The notes beneath the pieces are model-generated. The model was given only the letters and a program-made list of their open reading frames with translations, was not told the DNA's origin and did no database searches. Positions 24,606 through 38,042 of a stretch of DNA of 64,000 bases are shown piece after piece; position 1 is the first letter of the stretch; each line of letters starts with the position of its first letter. Location: assembly GCA_963966185.1 (NCBI GenBank), contig CAWZYM010000208.1, positions 1-64,000 of the forward strand, written 5' to 3'. Source of the DNA: Rhabditoides inermis (Eukaryota > Nematoda > Chromadorea > Rhabditida > Rhabditidae). The position numbers and the translations under genes were made by a program.

Positions 24606-25207
24606 GAAATTTCATATCTTCAAAAATGTATAAAAAGAACTCTTTGCAACTGACCTCCTCGCATACACTGCGAATTCATTCCCATCACATCTCAGCCAGA
24701 AAGACCCTGGAAACATGGTCGAAACAAAATTCAAACTTTACTACAACGTGCCTTAATAAGCGTCAGCACATCTTGAACATCGTCCACAATGTTGCATAGA
24801 TGGGTATGTAGATACTGCATTGACCTACAACAGATATTCTCAGAACATTCTGTATTTTCTCAATATCTCTTCTCCCTCTCAAACTTCAATCACTCATTTT
24901 CATCATTTTTAATATCTTAAATACAAACAATGCCACAAAACTTCTGTCTTCATTATTTTTGTATTACTAGTTTCAAATAAAATCATAAAACTTTGAATGA
25001 AATCACTCCATCCTTTACATATTTGAAGAGTGTATTCAAACCTTCACGATGATCGAATAATGTGTTGTGGTTTAAAACCATTCAAAATATACCTACACAA
25101 CACAACAACTGAAATTAAATTTTTTTATTTAGCATGCAAAAACCAAAACAAATGATAAAAATATAAAAACAATTATTCGTAAAAATCTTATAACAATGAA
25201 AACCTCT
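24606..25207. other. AT-rich stretch without recognised gene
   Basis: Low-GC sequence with no supported exon on either strand. Confidence 0.5.
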
Positions 25208-25268
25208 ATGACGGCTACACGGGTGCGTGGTGTTGGAAGGTGCACTATGTCATCACGTGAATGTGGAC
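25208..25268 (+). pseudogene. 60-base fragment of the 221-aa unknown gene
   Basis: GACGGCTACACGGGTGCGTGG and the bases that follow match the end of exon 5 and the start of intron 5 of the gene at 45052-46062 (about 45888-45948). It is in the same orientation as that gene and lies directly against the left edge of the palindrome. Confidence 0.85.
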
Positions 25269-25668
25269 TCAAAGTTGGTACACTCCGACATTCCTAGTCA
25301 ACAAAATTCCAACTGCAAATCATTTATCAACAAAAATTGCGGGGATTCTTCAAATCAAACTATTAAAATGTTTATATGTTATTTCTAACACGATAATTAC
25401 TCGTAGTAAAGTAAATCACTCATAAGAACATGAAATTGTTAACGTTTTGCGATGATTGCAGGTACACCAATCGGGCTCTTGCATTCATGCCTATTTGGGT
25501 ATTTGCCTTGCGGACAATACTCATGCGAACCAACATTGAATCAACATTCATGTTGATAATCGATAGATATTTGATATGTATCGATAATCAAAATGCGCGG
25601 CATCACTTTGATCTGTCCGTAGATGTAGAATCAGAAATAATCGAGATGTGAACTACTTCAACAATCTC

Positions 25669-25719
<51 letters not shown>

Positions 25720-27123
25720 TTCTTTCTCTCTCTCTCTCTCTCTTGCGCTCTCTCTCAGGATCTTTTAATGCCGAGCAAGTCTCACTCTGCAGTCATCTCA
25801 GGTGCGGGAAAATACAACATTTTAATCTTATGGAGTCCAAGATGATGGCTTACCGAGATGAAATCCACAAGATTGGAATCATCACCTACATATGTATAAC
25901 AAAAATACTTTTGAAAAAAGTAGCTATACTTCGCTCACTTGCCCTTATCAAGTAATCAAGTTTGCCATTGGCGATCAGCCTGCTTCGGCCTTGGCTGAAG
26001 CGCCTGCCGCGCGAAGAATTAAGGATACCGGAGTACGTTAGTACGAAAAAAACCAAAACTTTTCTACTTCACCTCCCCCCGGACTATGGAATATGTGGAC
26101 CTCGAAACAACAGCCAAATCATGGTCACTGCGACCAAGTCAGGAGTTTATAATAGATTTTCAGCTGAAGACTGTCGTAGATAAGTATCCCTCCGAGAGAA
26201 ACAGTGAGCCTGCACGGAGTAGGCTACACGGATTTTAGAATCACTGTTGACATTAAGTGGAGTGGTTATAGGAATTCGTTTCCTGTGGTCAGTTGAATCT
26301 CACATTATTGGACAAGCTGGTCCTTATTTGCCGCGCATTCGATTATCGATGGAAATCAAATATGTAGCTATCGATAACCAACATCAATGTTGGTTCGTAT
26401 GAGTATTGTCCGCAAGGCAAATACCCAAATGGGAATAAATGCAAGAGCCGATTGGTGTACCTGCAATCATCGCAAAATGTTAACGATTTTATGTTCTTAT
26501 GAGTGATTTACTTTACTACGAGTAATTATCGTGTTAGAAATAACATATAAACATTTGAATAGTTTGATTTGAAGAATCCCCGCAATTTTTGTTGATAAAT
26601 GATTTGCAGTTGGAATTTTGTTGACTAGGAATGTCGGAGTGTACCAACTTTGAGCGGCTGTTCCCAAAAAAGGTGTTTTTCGATTTTTGATTTTAATAGC
26701 TGAAAATGACCGTCATAATCTGCTTAATATAGCGTTGTTTTCATTTGGACTGGGCGGACATCGGTTAAATTTTCAAAAAAGAAAATATCTGAAAAAATAG
26801 AAAAATTTTCGGTTTTGTGACTATAATTTTTTAATCATTGAAATTATGCAGAAGTGTTCAATTATAAACTTGTTTCTAATCATGTAACGAGTAAAATGAC
26901 ACCTTCAGATCAAAGTTTGGTTGAGTTTGAGCCATTATGCAAATTTGGGGTATCGTATACCATATCTGGTACCAAAAATTGTTTTGGACTTAGCCACTGC
27001 GCAGAATGTGTTCAGAATGTTCGAAAACCTCAGCAAAATGAATTTCATCAAAATCCGTGACTATGATTTTTCTAGTTTTGGTCTAGTCTGTGGAGAGTTC
27101 GATTTTTACAGAGACCGTGTGAC
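25268..27123. mobile_element. Foldback element, truncated copy at the left palindrome edge
   Basis: Bases 25268-25560 are the reverse complement of about 26370-26660. The second limb continues outward to GACCGTGTGA at 27123, but the first limb stops at 25268, so its outer half is missing. A (CT)n tract (25672-25755) lies in the loop. The complete version is at 48052-50385. Confidence 0.8.
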
Positions 27124-27645
27124 TAGCGCTCCGGCGCGCTATCGCGCGCCTCCGCACTAGGTATACAAAAATAGAAAAATAGAAGAATAGTTCGTTTTGC
27201 ATGTTTGATAGTTGATTGCTCTCTTATGACTCTTGCGAAGATACATACACGCAAGGGTTGTAGTTGAAGTGTTCAAGTTCTATGTCTTTTCTAACTATCT
27301 CTTCTACTTCTTTTTCACTTATTTTATGTTTCACAGATGTACACCGCCCCATCTCTTTCTCCTCTACACTAATCTGTCTACTTTCCATCCTATCTAATAT
27401 ATTCTCTATTGTCTATTGTCAACTTTCTAGAGACAATACTAATACTATGCTCTTGTTTGTCTACTGCATCTTTTTCTTCTACTGTGACAACAACTTTCTA
27501 GAGACATTGCATGTTCTCTTCTGTCTACTCTCACCTCTCGTCACCTCTTCCACTCTCACTCTCACATCTGCAGTAATCACTATCACTGCGATTTTCGAGA
27601 GACAGTTATGTCTACTTTCCCTTTTCTCTCTTCTTTTCTCACTCC

Positions 27646-27694
<49 letters not shown>

Positions 27695-28932
27695 CTATAA
27701 TCTCCCTTGTATACTTTCACGTCCCCGCTGCGGTGACAACAACTTTCTAAAGACAGTACTATGGTACCTTCTGTCTACTCTTCTATTCTCAAATCTGCAG
27801 TAGCCACTGCGACTTTCGAGAGACAGTTATGTAAAAAAAACTTTTTTAAACAGAAAGTACTACTCTCTTATCTACTGTCTTCTTTCCTTACTGTCTACTC
27901 TCTCACGTTCTAACAAATATAATTTGACCGCCTGTGCTTGCCAAATGACATGTAAGGTGAACTCGATTCTCACCTCACCTCACTTCCACTCGACACTGTA
28001 CAGCATCGAAAAGCGGAATTTCAGGCTGAATATGTACAAGAGTACAAGTAATGAACTCAAAACTTAGTTTCAACTGAAAAAAGAAGCAGTACATATTTCT
28101 ATATTACGTCTACAATGACTTCGAAAAAAGAAGCCGGCTGTGCGCCCTAACACGTTGTGCGCACGTGTGAAGGAGTATGAAACGGTTTGAGATTGAGTTG
28201 ATCGTTAAAAACACTATCTATTGACGTCTCGAAACATTTTACTTAACTTTCAACCTTCAACTTTTCGTTTTGTCAAAGTTATTCGTTAAAGATAGAAATT
28301 TTGTCTTTTGCAAATGACTCAATCCATTATTGTTATATTTTGACATATTCCTATCAAAAAAGACACAACTGAGTGGCTATGGATCAGAGATTGCGAATGC
28401 CAACTATTCGATATCGATCGGTTGACCTGGCGGCTGGTAGCGAGCAATCCGGTGGGCGCGACCCCAGCAAGTAACGCGCGCTCAGAAAATGACTCATACT
28501 GTATGAAGACAAAGTCCGATCGATCTGAAACTTTGACAGAAGGGGTTTTTCGCCCATAAAAGCTTAAGTTTACAAATTGGACACTCTATCTCGTCTGTAC
28601 GAAAAGTCGATCGTATTCGCCATATTTGGTGACTTTTCAAAAAAGGAAACCCGTTTCTATAATCTATTACACGTAATCTTTCTTCTATTCAATTTTTATA
28701 GAAATCGAAGATCATGAACTTTGGGTGCATTTTGGGTACATTCGCTTATTTGGGCATGAAGATGAGGTCACAGTCGGCTGGTATCGCGGCTATCGATTTT
28801 TTCTAGGTCGATTCACCTACCCTCCAAATTTCGTTCTAATTGAAGTATTTTGAAATTTTTCCCCATAGTTAAGAGATTAGGTGATAACTATGATTAGGTT
28901 GACTATGATTTGGATAACTATGATTAGGTTGA
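27124..28932. other. Left-arm stretch without recognised gene
   Basis: Mirror of 46063-48051. Bases 27400-27830 hold diverged repeats of ACAACTTTCTAGAGACA and TTTCGAGAGACAGTTATG and a CT tract (27650-27706). Just beyond the stop of the unknown gene, 28885-28942 is a short tandem repeat of GATAACTATGATTAGGTT-like words. No exon is supported. Confidence 0.5.
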
Positions 28933-29943
28933 CTATGATTTGGCCACCTCGTTCACCACGTCGCGCAAGTCATTCAGCGGCATGCCACTGCAACAAAGCA
29001 TGGTCAAGCACTCGTCTCGTTTCAGTACAAACTTTCAAATAGGTTCAGTCCACATTCACGTGATGACATAGTACACCTTCCAACACCACGCACCCGTGTA
29101 GCCGTCGGAGGCTCTTCTTCTTGTCGTCTCCGTCGTTGACGACGCTCGCCCGGATGAGGGCGACCCTCTGCGTGAGTCTCTGGTCGAGGAGGGCGCTGCC
29201 GCTGCCCCTCACCACCACGGGGTACTTGCACGCGTGGGGCTTGGTGTAGGACGCGTCCGCCCCCACCACCACGTGTCTCTCCACCAGCTTCGCCTCCAGG
29301 GCTCGAGCAGACGTGATCAACTGCAACAGACAGTAATCAGCCTGCATTCAGATTCGTTCCAATTACCATGTCGTACTCCTTGTTGAACTTCTCTTCAACA
29401 TCGTCGTCGTCTCCAATCTCCCTCTCTTCCAACAATCGAATTTTCTTCAGCACTTGCTAAAATGTCAAATAATAAACTTTTCCAAATTAATAAACAAATA
29501 TTACTCACATCTCTCTTAGCAACGAGTTCTCTGTTCTTCTTTTCGATCTCCGCAGGCGTTTTTTGGCGCGTTGGTCGCATTGCTGTCTGGAAAATATCTC
29601 AATCAACATATTTCACAAATCACATTTTAATTACCTGTGGTTTTGTGAACTTAGTGTTAGCTGTCGAGGTAGTGACTGTCTTGCTCGTCGAGAGCGTACT
29701 AGTTGCCGACGACGAGGCCACGTCTCCATTGTTCACACAACTCACACCCACATCATGTGAAGGCAAAACTGTAAATAACAATGAGGAATTTACAAAGCAG
29801 AGAGAGTAGTTCACAAATAATTAAGATAATGTTTCACTGCGAATAATGATATTGCACTAACCGTTATCGTGCGGACTTGTACTGGACGAAGCGCCTGGTA
29901 TTGAAGCCGAACCCGGAAGCTGCGGAGCACACCCTCCGTTCAT
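28933..29943 (-). CDS. Uncharacterised 221-aa protein, left-arm copy
   Basis: Mirror image of the gene at 45052-46062 with the same six exons and splice sites. The only amino-acid change noticed is MRPTRQKTPAEIEKK here against MRPKRQKTPAEIEKK there. The start ATG (29943 on the minus strand) follows TTGCGCAG. I do not recognise the family; see the right-arm entry for the description. Both copies look intact. Confidence 0.75.
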
Positions 29944-30207
29944 CTGCGCAACACAGATGTACACTTCTCATGTCTTTCACATGACTCACAGATAACCTTT
30001 CGGCTTGAACAGCAACAAATCATTGCATCACTTCACACAATCTGCCGCGGAATGAAAATATATTTTATAAACATGGAATTCCAGCAAATCAATCAGCATT
30101 ATTCATAATCGATCCGCACTGCGTCACCACGTGAAAACAAATCAATTAAAATGTATCAGCAAGAGTCACAACACGCCTTTCTCTCTTCTCGTATGGCAAG
30201 GAGAGAC

Positions 30208-31471
30208 TCAGTTGAGCTGGGCGGCCGCCTGCCCCGCCTGCTGGCCGTTCGCGAAACCAGGCGCGGACTGCTGCTGCTCCGCCTGCCCGTACGCCGACGG
30301 GTGGATCTTGAAGCCGTACAGACTGAAACATCACGTCAGCATGTGTACGACGACAAGGAGGAGGAGGAGGAGGAGGGGTACTGACCGGGGAACGAACTGG
30401 GGCACGGGCTTCTTGGGGCGGAGCTCGGGGTGAACGAAGAAGAGCATGTGCGGGAAGCCAGTGCCGAAGTAGCTGCCGTCAGTGTGCTGGTGCTGCAACC
30501 CAACACGTAACGAGTCCTTTGCCTGGACCAACCTTGGTGCTCTTGGGGACGTAGACGTCGCAGCAGCGGGGGCAGTACAGCTTCACCATAGACTCGCCAG
30601 GAACGTCCGACAGTCCTAATAACAACATTCGAACAATAAAGAAAGGCTAACAGTAAGAAAACAACGATGTCAATGTCAACTGAACCGGTCATACCGATGG
30701 GGAGCATGGGCTGGTTCTCGCAGTAGACGCGCGGGCACACGCCGAAGTCGAGGTCGCGCCACTTGTCCACCATCTGCTGGATGCCGCGGTTAGTCAGGAT
30801 GTATCTAGAAGTAGTAATATAGGTCATTGTACCTTTTAAAAAGTATAATACACCATTAAATACATTCATACTATGCGAATAATATACCAAGTTGCGCTTA
30901 CCTGGCATGGATGAGTCCATACAGCATCTCGGCCGCCTGCTCCACCATCTCAGAGTTGGTGCCGTTGTCCTCCATGTCGTCTTCTGGCAAACAAGACATC
31001 AACAAGATGGACAATCGTACACAATTGCAACAAGATCAATAAAAAAAGAAAGGGCAATCGCAAATGAAGTCGTGTCCGGTAACGCTGACTCTCTCCCGAA
31101 AGCGTACTCTCTCGGCGTTTTCTGCCCGTGTTCTCCAACTCGCACTTTGAGTGTACTTAGTTCGCCCCGCCGCCGCCAGCGTCTAATTCGCGCCGGGTTT
31201 GCGTTGTTTTGGGTCCGCCAACTATAACCAGGAGAAAAAGCGCAGTAGGCGCGACTCCGAACGGTAGTGAGAAAATATGCGGGGGAAAAACGTTTTTGTG
31301 AAACGTAACGGCGATCCGAAACGTAACGTGTGATCTGTGGTACATGAGAGTAAGAAGAGAGAGAACGGCCGAGAGTTTGTGTTAGTATTTGTAAACGTTG
31401 ATAGAAGAACAGAAAATATAAAGAGACAGAGAGAGAAGGGCAGAAAGTGAGAGAGTGAGAGAGAACATTGT

Positions 31472-31521
<50 letters not shown>

Positions 31522-31865
31522 AGGAACAGTGAAAGAGAGAGAAGGGACGAATAGAAGGAGAGAACAGAGTGAGTGAGAGATAGTAGTTTTTGATAAAATC
31601 CATATGAATAGTCATAATTCAGCACATATTCAAAATTTCTATGAAATTTAACAAAAGGACATATATTTTCTTTAAAAAGTACTTGCGTAAACAAATGAAC
31701 TTTGTCTTGTCCCAATGCAGCAAAAGCACATGCATAAAGCGTTTACAAATACTAACACAAACCTGCGCATAACGGACAGTGGACATTAACCGATGAAATA
31801 TAACAATACAAATGAATAACGCCATACGTCCATATTAGAGAGAGAGAGAGAAGACAGAGAGAGAG

Positions 31866-31922
<57 letters not shown>

Positions 31923-32326
31923 AAGAGAGAGGCGCAAGTTTGTGTTAGTATTTGTAAACGCTTTATGCATGTGCTTTTGCTGCATTGGGACAAGACAAAG
32001 TTCATTTGTTTACGCAAGTACTTTTTAAAGAAAATACTATATTCGGATATAAAAATACACACCTCCTCGCTGCTGCTCATTTCGAATGATCCGGAGTTTT
32101 CGCGTGCGTCGCTCGCGTCAGGGTCCGACTCGCTACCGCTCTTCTAAACACATGATTACATTCAACACCAACGGGATAAAAACTGAAGTGGTTATTCACT
32201 TACGGAAGATGCCGAAGAGCTGTTGAGAAAATGTCTCCAATGACCGCTCTGTCGATAAGTGGACTCAGCAGCCGTCGTGTCACCCAGAAAGCGCCGCTCC
32301 GCACGCGCTCTGTGCACAATGCTCAT
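30208..32326 (-). CDS. kin-10: Casein kinase II beta subunit-like, left-arm copy, N-terminal domain exon missing
   Basis: Mirror image of 42662-44787 with the same seven coding exons. The zinc-binding and dimerisation half is intact ([14 protein letters not shown] and [14 protein letters not shown]). The exon for the N-terminal helical domain that should follow MSSSEE is absent here too. One amino-acid difference was noticed: ARENSGSFE here, ARENSGSFE with Ile instead of Asn in the right arm. The intron that replaces the missing exon holds an inverted-repeat element and GA tracts (31450-31515, 31840-31918). Confidence 0.8.
31663..32038. mobile_element. Inverted-repeat (MITE-like) element in the CK2-beta intron, left arm
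   Basis: Limbs of about 100 bases start with TTTTCTTTAAAAAGTACTTG, pass through CAAAAGCACATGCATAAAGC and face each other across a loop containing GA repeats. Mirror of 42951-43330. Confidence 0.8.
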
Positions 32327-32768
32327 AAATGGATCCAGACACTACCCGAGCGAGAATAGAACACAAAACTAGCTTATCAAACATCATAAAATACAGAAGA
32401 AGCAGAGCCGTTGGATAGCTACGCGCGTAAAGTCGAACAACTTCTTGTAAATGGGCGGAGCGTATTTAGGCTAGCTACGAACATTTTCGTTGAGATATTT
32501 GTCATCAGTACTTTGTTTGAAATTATTAGCATCGTTCATATGGGTCTTTTCATAGTAGATATGAATAATGTAACATTTAAAATGTGTTCATTACACACAA
32601 TCGTACAATGTGGCACTATAAAATATTTATTTAACAGTCTTTGTTCACTACATCATGTTGTTTTCGACGTAAGCTCGGCGGGTCTTGTTTTACGAGTCGG
32701 ATCAAACAACGAGGAACACTTTTACATGTTTTATTGCACAATCACATCTATATCTCTGCCCCTGATAA

Positions 32769-32921
32769 TCATGGTCGACATCCATCCTCTACCCGGAATC
32801 GGTTGTTTCTCGTGTAATGCCAGTTGTAGTCAGGGTCTCTAGCAGACGAGAAGTACTCGCCGATAGAGTTCGTACAGTCAATTCCTGGCGACTTGGGCCA
32901 CTGAAACATGGACTGTTGAGC

Positions 32922-32972
<51 letters not shown>

Positions 32973-34586
32973 GGGGTGAGGGAGAGAGAGACCACCCACG
33001 CTGCATCTGTCCGGTCCAGGACACTTCATTTCCTTTTTCCTGCCTCCATAGTGGTACTTGTAGAACGTGTCATTGTAGCACTGAACATATCATTCAAATT
33101 GCCAAATTATACAAATGTTACCTTGAGGATTATATTAAAGTAGAAGTAGTCAATGGGTAGAGACTTCATGAGCGCTCGAACCGCGGGCTTGGCCCACATC
33201 CTGAAAAAATCTCTATCATCCGCTAGTTCTTCTTCCTCACCTCGCAAAGTCGTTCTGAATCCACTGAATGTCGGCCTTGGTGAGTAGCGTGTTCGTACTG
33301 TTGTAGGTGACGGACGTCGGATCATAGATGGGAACGTTGGTGACTGCGGGATTCGCTGGGCTCGTGTCCTGAAAAATGTTTTGATACTCAGTCAACTTGC
33401 GCATCCCACATCGTCCAGGAACTTGAGATGCGTGATGACGTTCTGGATGGGTGCGACGGTGTACCTGAACGATTGCTTAGTCTTGGCCTGGTCTTTATCA
33501 CTCACTTGTCCATGTTATCCGGGAGTGACTTTGGCCAGTGGATCCAGGTAGCGTTGATGAGAGACGGACGGGTCACCATTTTGCCTGAGAAAACAACACA
33601 CTAGCTTCCGTGACTATTTCGTCTCGTTCATACCTGTCTCCGTTTTCTGATTGAAGTAGATGGAGGAATACATCTGCCCCACCGAAAACTTGGATGCGTC
33701 ACGTTCTGTAAAAGAGGTATTACGAGAGAGAGAGAGAGAGGGGGGGGGGGGGGGGAGAGACTCACGTCCTTTGACCTTTACGTTCTCCTTCTGGTAGTGG
33801 ATGTAAGCAGTGTTGGGGATCATATTGAAGAGATGCGAGTACTCTTCGAAGTAGGTGTTGCCCAGCCTGCAGTCTCTCTCTCTCTCTCTCTCTCTCCCTT
33901 TCTCTCTCTCTCTCTCCCTCTTCTCTCTCCCCCCTCTCTCCCCTCTCTCCCCTCTCTCCTCCCTCTCTCCCCCCTCTCTCCTCCTCTCCCCCGTCTCTCC
34001 CCCCCCCTCTCTCTCTCTCTCTCCCTCTCTCCCTCTCTCTCCCCTCTCTTCCCCCACCTGGGAATGAGGATGTCATCCAGGTCCATGAACGCGATGAATG
34101 ACGCCGCCTCCTTGTACTGCAGCAGACAATCCGTCTGCGCGGCCGCTTGGTTTCTGAACAAGCGACGTCTTTCTCTACATTTTCCTTCTTCCTTTTACCG
34201 GAACTCGATGTTGATATTGGGATTGAAGGTCGATTCGGGCACTGTGCTGAGCATGATGCGCATCCACGGTTGAATGGTGAGGTAGTCCTCCTGAAAGGGG
34301 CGGGGCGTGAGGAAGCGGAGCCAGACCATTCACCTTCTCGTACTCTCTCAGAAGCTCGAACACGGAGCTGACCATACTGCGGACATAGATGTGTGCGTGT
34401 GCGCCGAACCTGAAATCTCAGAGATAGAGAAGGAGAGAGAGAGAGAGAGAGAGAGATCCGACCTCCTATAGGTATGACTGGCAAAGACTGCATACTGCCA
34501 CTGTTCATTGGCGAAGAGGGGCGCGACACAAGTGACCACCTCCCTCTTCTTCTGGCGAGGAGCATAGAACGGGATCTGAAGAGGTT

Positions 34587-34631
<45 letters not shown>

Positions 34632-35485
34632 GAGGAGGAGAGGGGGGGGGGAATTGCCTCGTGGTACTTGGTTCCCTGCACGAGTGCGAGCTTTGTCATG
34701 TTGGGCAGGAGGGTGGTCCTGATAGTGTACGTGATCCATCTGCACACATTGTGTGGGGTGACACTGAAAAAATCTCCTCTCCCCCTCCCTCTCCCTTTCT
34801 CCCTCCTCTCCCTCTCCTCTCTTTCTCTCCTCCCTCCCTTTCCCCTCCCCCTCTCACCGTTCTATCTTTCCATATGTGACAAAGTTGTCTGTCTCGTTCC
34901 ATCCAATGAACTGTATCTTGTTCAATCTTTCGAAATCGTAGCTGGCTGTGAACACCAGTGCAACCGCGTTGTCGCCCAGGCTCAAACATTATTGATTCAT
35001 TATTGATTAGTTTTCAATCGATACTCCCGCCGATCCCTACATTCTCTGCCATGTTAATCGCAAGCGATCGGGAACGGGTAGAGATACGCATCTACCCACA
35101 TTCTAGCCTGAGGCGCCAGCCACATAAAGAAAGGGAAAACATGACTGCGAGAGAGCAAGAGAGACCAGACACACAAACAGAGCTACTTACCTTTCGGATT
35201 TATTGTAGTAATATGACGAATACATAAACGCTTCATGCTCATGTAGACTCTCTTTCCCAGCATCCGAGAAATATCGGATGTAGTTACTGGAAAAGGTTAC
35301 TGTAAGTACAAAGTGGAAATGCAACCTACTCATTGAAGTATACGATGAGAATGAAAGTGGAAAGGAATCCGGCTAGTGGGAGGATGTGAATACTCCTCTT
35401 CAGTGTACTGCATACACTGAAATCATACATTTTTTCTCCTCCTCCTCCTCCTCCTCGTTTACCTGTGCACTGTCAACATGTCCAT
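32769..35485 (-). CDS. GT92 (DUF23) glycosyltransferase, left-arm copy
   Basis: Mirror image of the 17-exon gene at 39515-42219; start ATG at 35485, stop at 32769-32771. The coding exons appear the same, including the DLDDILIP catalytic motif. Length differences from the right copy lie in intron microsatellites (33725-33757, 33872-34060, 34432-34456, 34590-34650). No frameshift was noticed. Both copies could be active; see the right-arm entry for domains and role. Confidence 0.85.
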
Positions 35486-36250
35486 CCGGCAACGCAACGC
35501 CGCCTGTCTGCAAGTAAACAAACAGTAAACAAAGCAAACACGAAAGGGAGAATTGTGGAAGGAAGGAATGCTGGAGAGTGAGTGCGGTGGAATCGAGAAG
35601 GCGAAGTTGCTAGCCTGTGTCAAAAGATGTTATCTCGCCTCAACCGCAAAGAAATTGTCAGCATTCGAAGAGAACAGGTCGTTTATCCAGTGCAGACACA
35701 AAGCTCATATCCCTAGGCATTTGGAACCGTTTGAAACACGGAGCAATGGCTTGGATGACGTCATCGTTGACATCCGTCCTCGACGCGGAATTTGGGGTGG
35801 AGAGCAAAGTGGATGTAGAGACCACGATGTGAGATGATGCAGAGAGTGAGGCGAAATCATGTAACATTTTCTCACTGGACACATGATGTGCTCTAATTAG
35901 CATAGAACGATTCGCCTTTTCGCGCTGATTCCAATGGTATTTTATTTATGGGATCATGTACCCTGTAAAACAGTAAAAATCGATGAAGAGTGATATGATG
36001 ACGTCATATTTCTTTGATCTAGCCGTCATTGCCCAATATGAGTAAAGAAAAATGATGTCATAAGTGACGTATTTCATCAAGTACTGATCGATTACAATCA
36101 ATCAAAGCGTAGTGCTACTATTATAAACGATTATATTCATAAATTCACTATCGATGACGTCATCAATTCTTTGATCTAGCCGCCCTCTATCGCACTTTCC
36201 CTGTATGAGCGCGCGCTCGGGTGCGCTCGCCGCGCGGAATTAGAGCGCAA
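35486..36250. other. Inner left-arm flank upstream of the GT92 gene
   Basis: Probable promoter side of the glycosyltransferase gene. Bases 35660-35905 contain a short ORF on the minus strand (MLIRAHHVSSEKMLHD...) that is mirrored in the right arm; its coding nature is not supported by anything else. TGACGTCA-like words recur at 35758, 35998 and 36158. Confidence 0.4.
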
Positions 36251-36256
36251 TGGGGC

Positions 36257-38042
36257 GGTCCTAACATCGCGTTGCAATTGCAAGAAATCTTGCGATTACG
36301 AGAATTCTTGCAATTAGAGAGTTGTACTCTCGTTTGTACTGGATGTCCCCGCGCGCTAGAATGCTCAAAAACGACTTTTCCCGGATGAAGCACTTTTCCT
36401 AATTTTAAAGTGATTTCCACTGTGACATTGCATTCACATCTCTATTCGATAGAGTTATAGAAAGTTGTATTGAATTTGATTGAATTTGAAGCGAGATACG
36501 GAGAGTCCGCATTCGAGTGCGGATTGAGATTGGTGTCGGGCGGGCGGGCGTCGGACAATCGCTTTCGCCCCGCCCTCTCTGTGTGAGAGTGAGAGAGAGA
36601 GGCGAATAGCGGGTGCGCGTCGGTATCCTCGCAGCGAACCGCGAACGTGTATGAAAATGTAATTTTGTGAAACAAAACTTATGAAAAGGACAAATATTAT
36701 CTTTCAAAAGTACTTCCATGTAAAAGTAGTTGGTTTGTACTGTTATCTCAGTTGAGCAAAAGGACTGACATGTTTTCAATGGAGACATGTGCAAACAGGC
36801 TCTCAGCATTATTCGACGTGTTATGTTACAACAGAAGTTGTGTTTTTAGATAATAACTGCATAACTTTGTAAACGCGTTCATTATAATATGGCCGCTTTG
36901 CACTGGTATGAGAGAGAGAGAGCCTGTTGGCACATGTCTCCATTGAAAACATGTCAGTCCTTTTGCTCAACTGAGACAACAGTACAAACCAACTACTTTT
37001 ACTTGGAAGTACTTTTGAAAGATAATTAGAGAGTTGTACTCTCGTTTGTACTGGATGTCCCCGCGCGCTAGAATGCTCAAAAACGACTTTTCCCGGATGA
37101 AGCACTTTTCCTAATTTTAAAGTGATTTCCACTGTGACATTGCATTCACATCTCTATTCGATAGAGTTATAGAAAGTTGTATTGAATTTGATTGAATTTG
37201 AAGCGAGATACGGAGAGTCCGCATTCGAGTGCGGATTGAGATTGGTGTCGGGCGGGCGGGCGTCGGACAATCGCTTTCGCCCCGCCCTCTCTGTGTGAGA
37301 GTGAGAGAGAGAGGCGAATAGCGGCTGCGCGTCGGTATCCTCGCAGCGAACCGCGAACGTGTATGAAAATGTAATTTTGTGAAACAAAACTTATGAAAAG
37401 GACAAATATTATCTTTCAAAAGTACTTCCATGTAAAAGTAGTTGGTTTGTACTGTTATCTCAGTTGAGCAAAAGGACTGACATGTTTTCAATGGAGACAT
37501 GTGCAAACAGGCTCTCAGCATTATTCGACGTGTTATGTTACAACATAAGTTGTGTTTTTAGATAATAACTGCATAACATTGTAAACGCGTTCATTATAAT
37601 ATGGCCGCTTTGCACTGGTATGAGAGAGAGAGCCTGTTGTCACATGTCTCCATTGAAAACATGCCAGTCCTTTTGCTCAACTGAGACAACAGTACAAACC
37701 AACTACTTTTACATGGAAGTACTTTTGAAAGATAATGTCTCTTTCGTCTCGATTCATCTGGCTTACCGGTGGTGGTGTGAGGTGATCGGTCGCGTGTGTA
37801 CGCACGTCTAACATATCAGCGCGCAGCATGCGAAATGCGAGGTTTGCTATATTGATAGACCTATCGATAAATGAACGATGTCTCTCGATAGCCCACATCC
37901 AAATGTATCAAGCAAAATCATTATTTTGCGATCAGTTTCTTCCGTTCGCAATTCTTTCTAGACTTGCAAGAGCAATCGCAATGTTGCAAGAATTCTTGAA
38001 AACGCAAGATTTCTTCCAATTGCAACGCGATGTTAGAACCGG
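36257..38042. mobile_element. Inverted-repeat element occupying most of the spacer
   Basis: TCTAACATCGCGTTGCAATTG-like sequence at 36258 (reads TCCTAACATCGCGTTGCAAT) has its reverse complement at about 38015-38036 (ATTGCAACGCGATGTTAGAA). Further in, CGAGAATTCTTGCAATT also has an inverted counterpart at about 37982-37999. Limb length is about 60-70 bases, imperfect. The tandem 712-base units lie inside, so they may be internal duplications of this element. Confidence 0.65.
36313..37736. repeat. Two tandem units of 712 bases
   Basis: From ATTAGAGAGTTGTACTCTCG (36313 and 37025) the sequence repeats at a constant 712-base offset with only scattered changes. Within each unit, the segment ATTATCTTTCAAAAGTACTT...CAGGCTCTC and a later GAGAGCCTG...AAGTACTTTTGAAAGATAAT face each other as an inverted repeat. 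Each unit therefore carries its own small foldback. Confidence 0.9.

Larger units (their letters stand above)
25268..36250. repeat. Left arm of the large palindrome
   Basis: Reverse complement of 38756-49922 almost base for base. Visible differences are single substitutions, microsatellite length changes and one indel. Substitutions that change protein include Thr/Lys in MRP(T/K)RQK of the unknown protein and Asn/Ile in ARE(N/I)SGSFE of CK2-beta. Contains three genes on the minus strand. Confidence 0.95.

Noticed and set aside
25430..25651. Receptor-like ORF (MPIWVFALRT...) in the foldback limb
   Set aside because: The same DNA recurs inverted within the element with changes that break the frame; it is repeat sequence.
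36405..37521. Two related 134-codon genes in the spacer
   Set aside because: They are the same ORF carried by a 712-base tandem DNA repeat; no domain or splice support.
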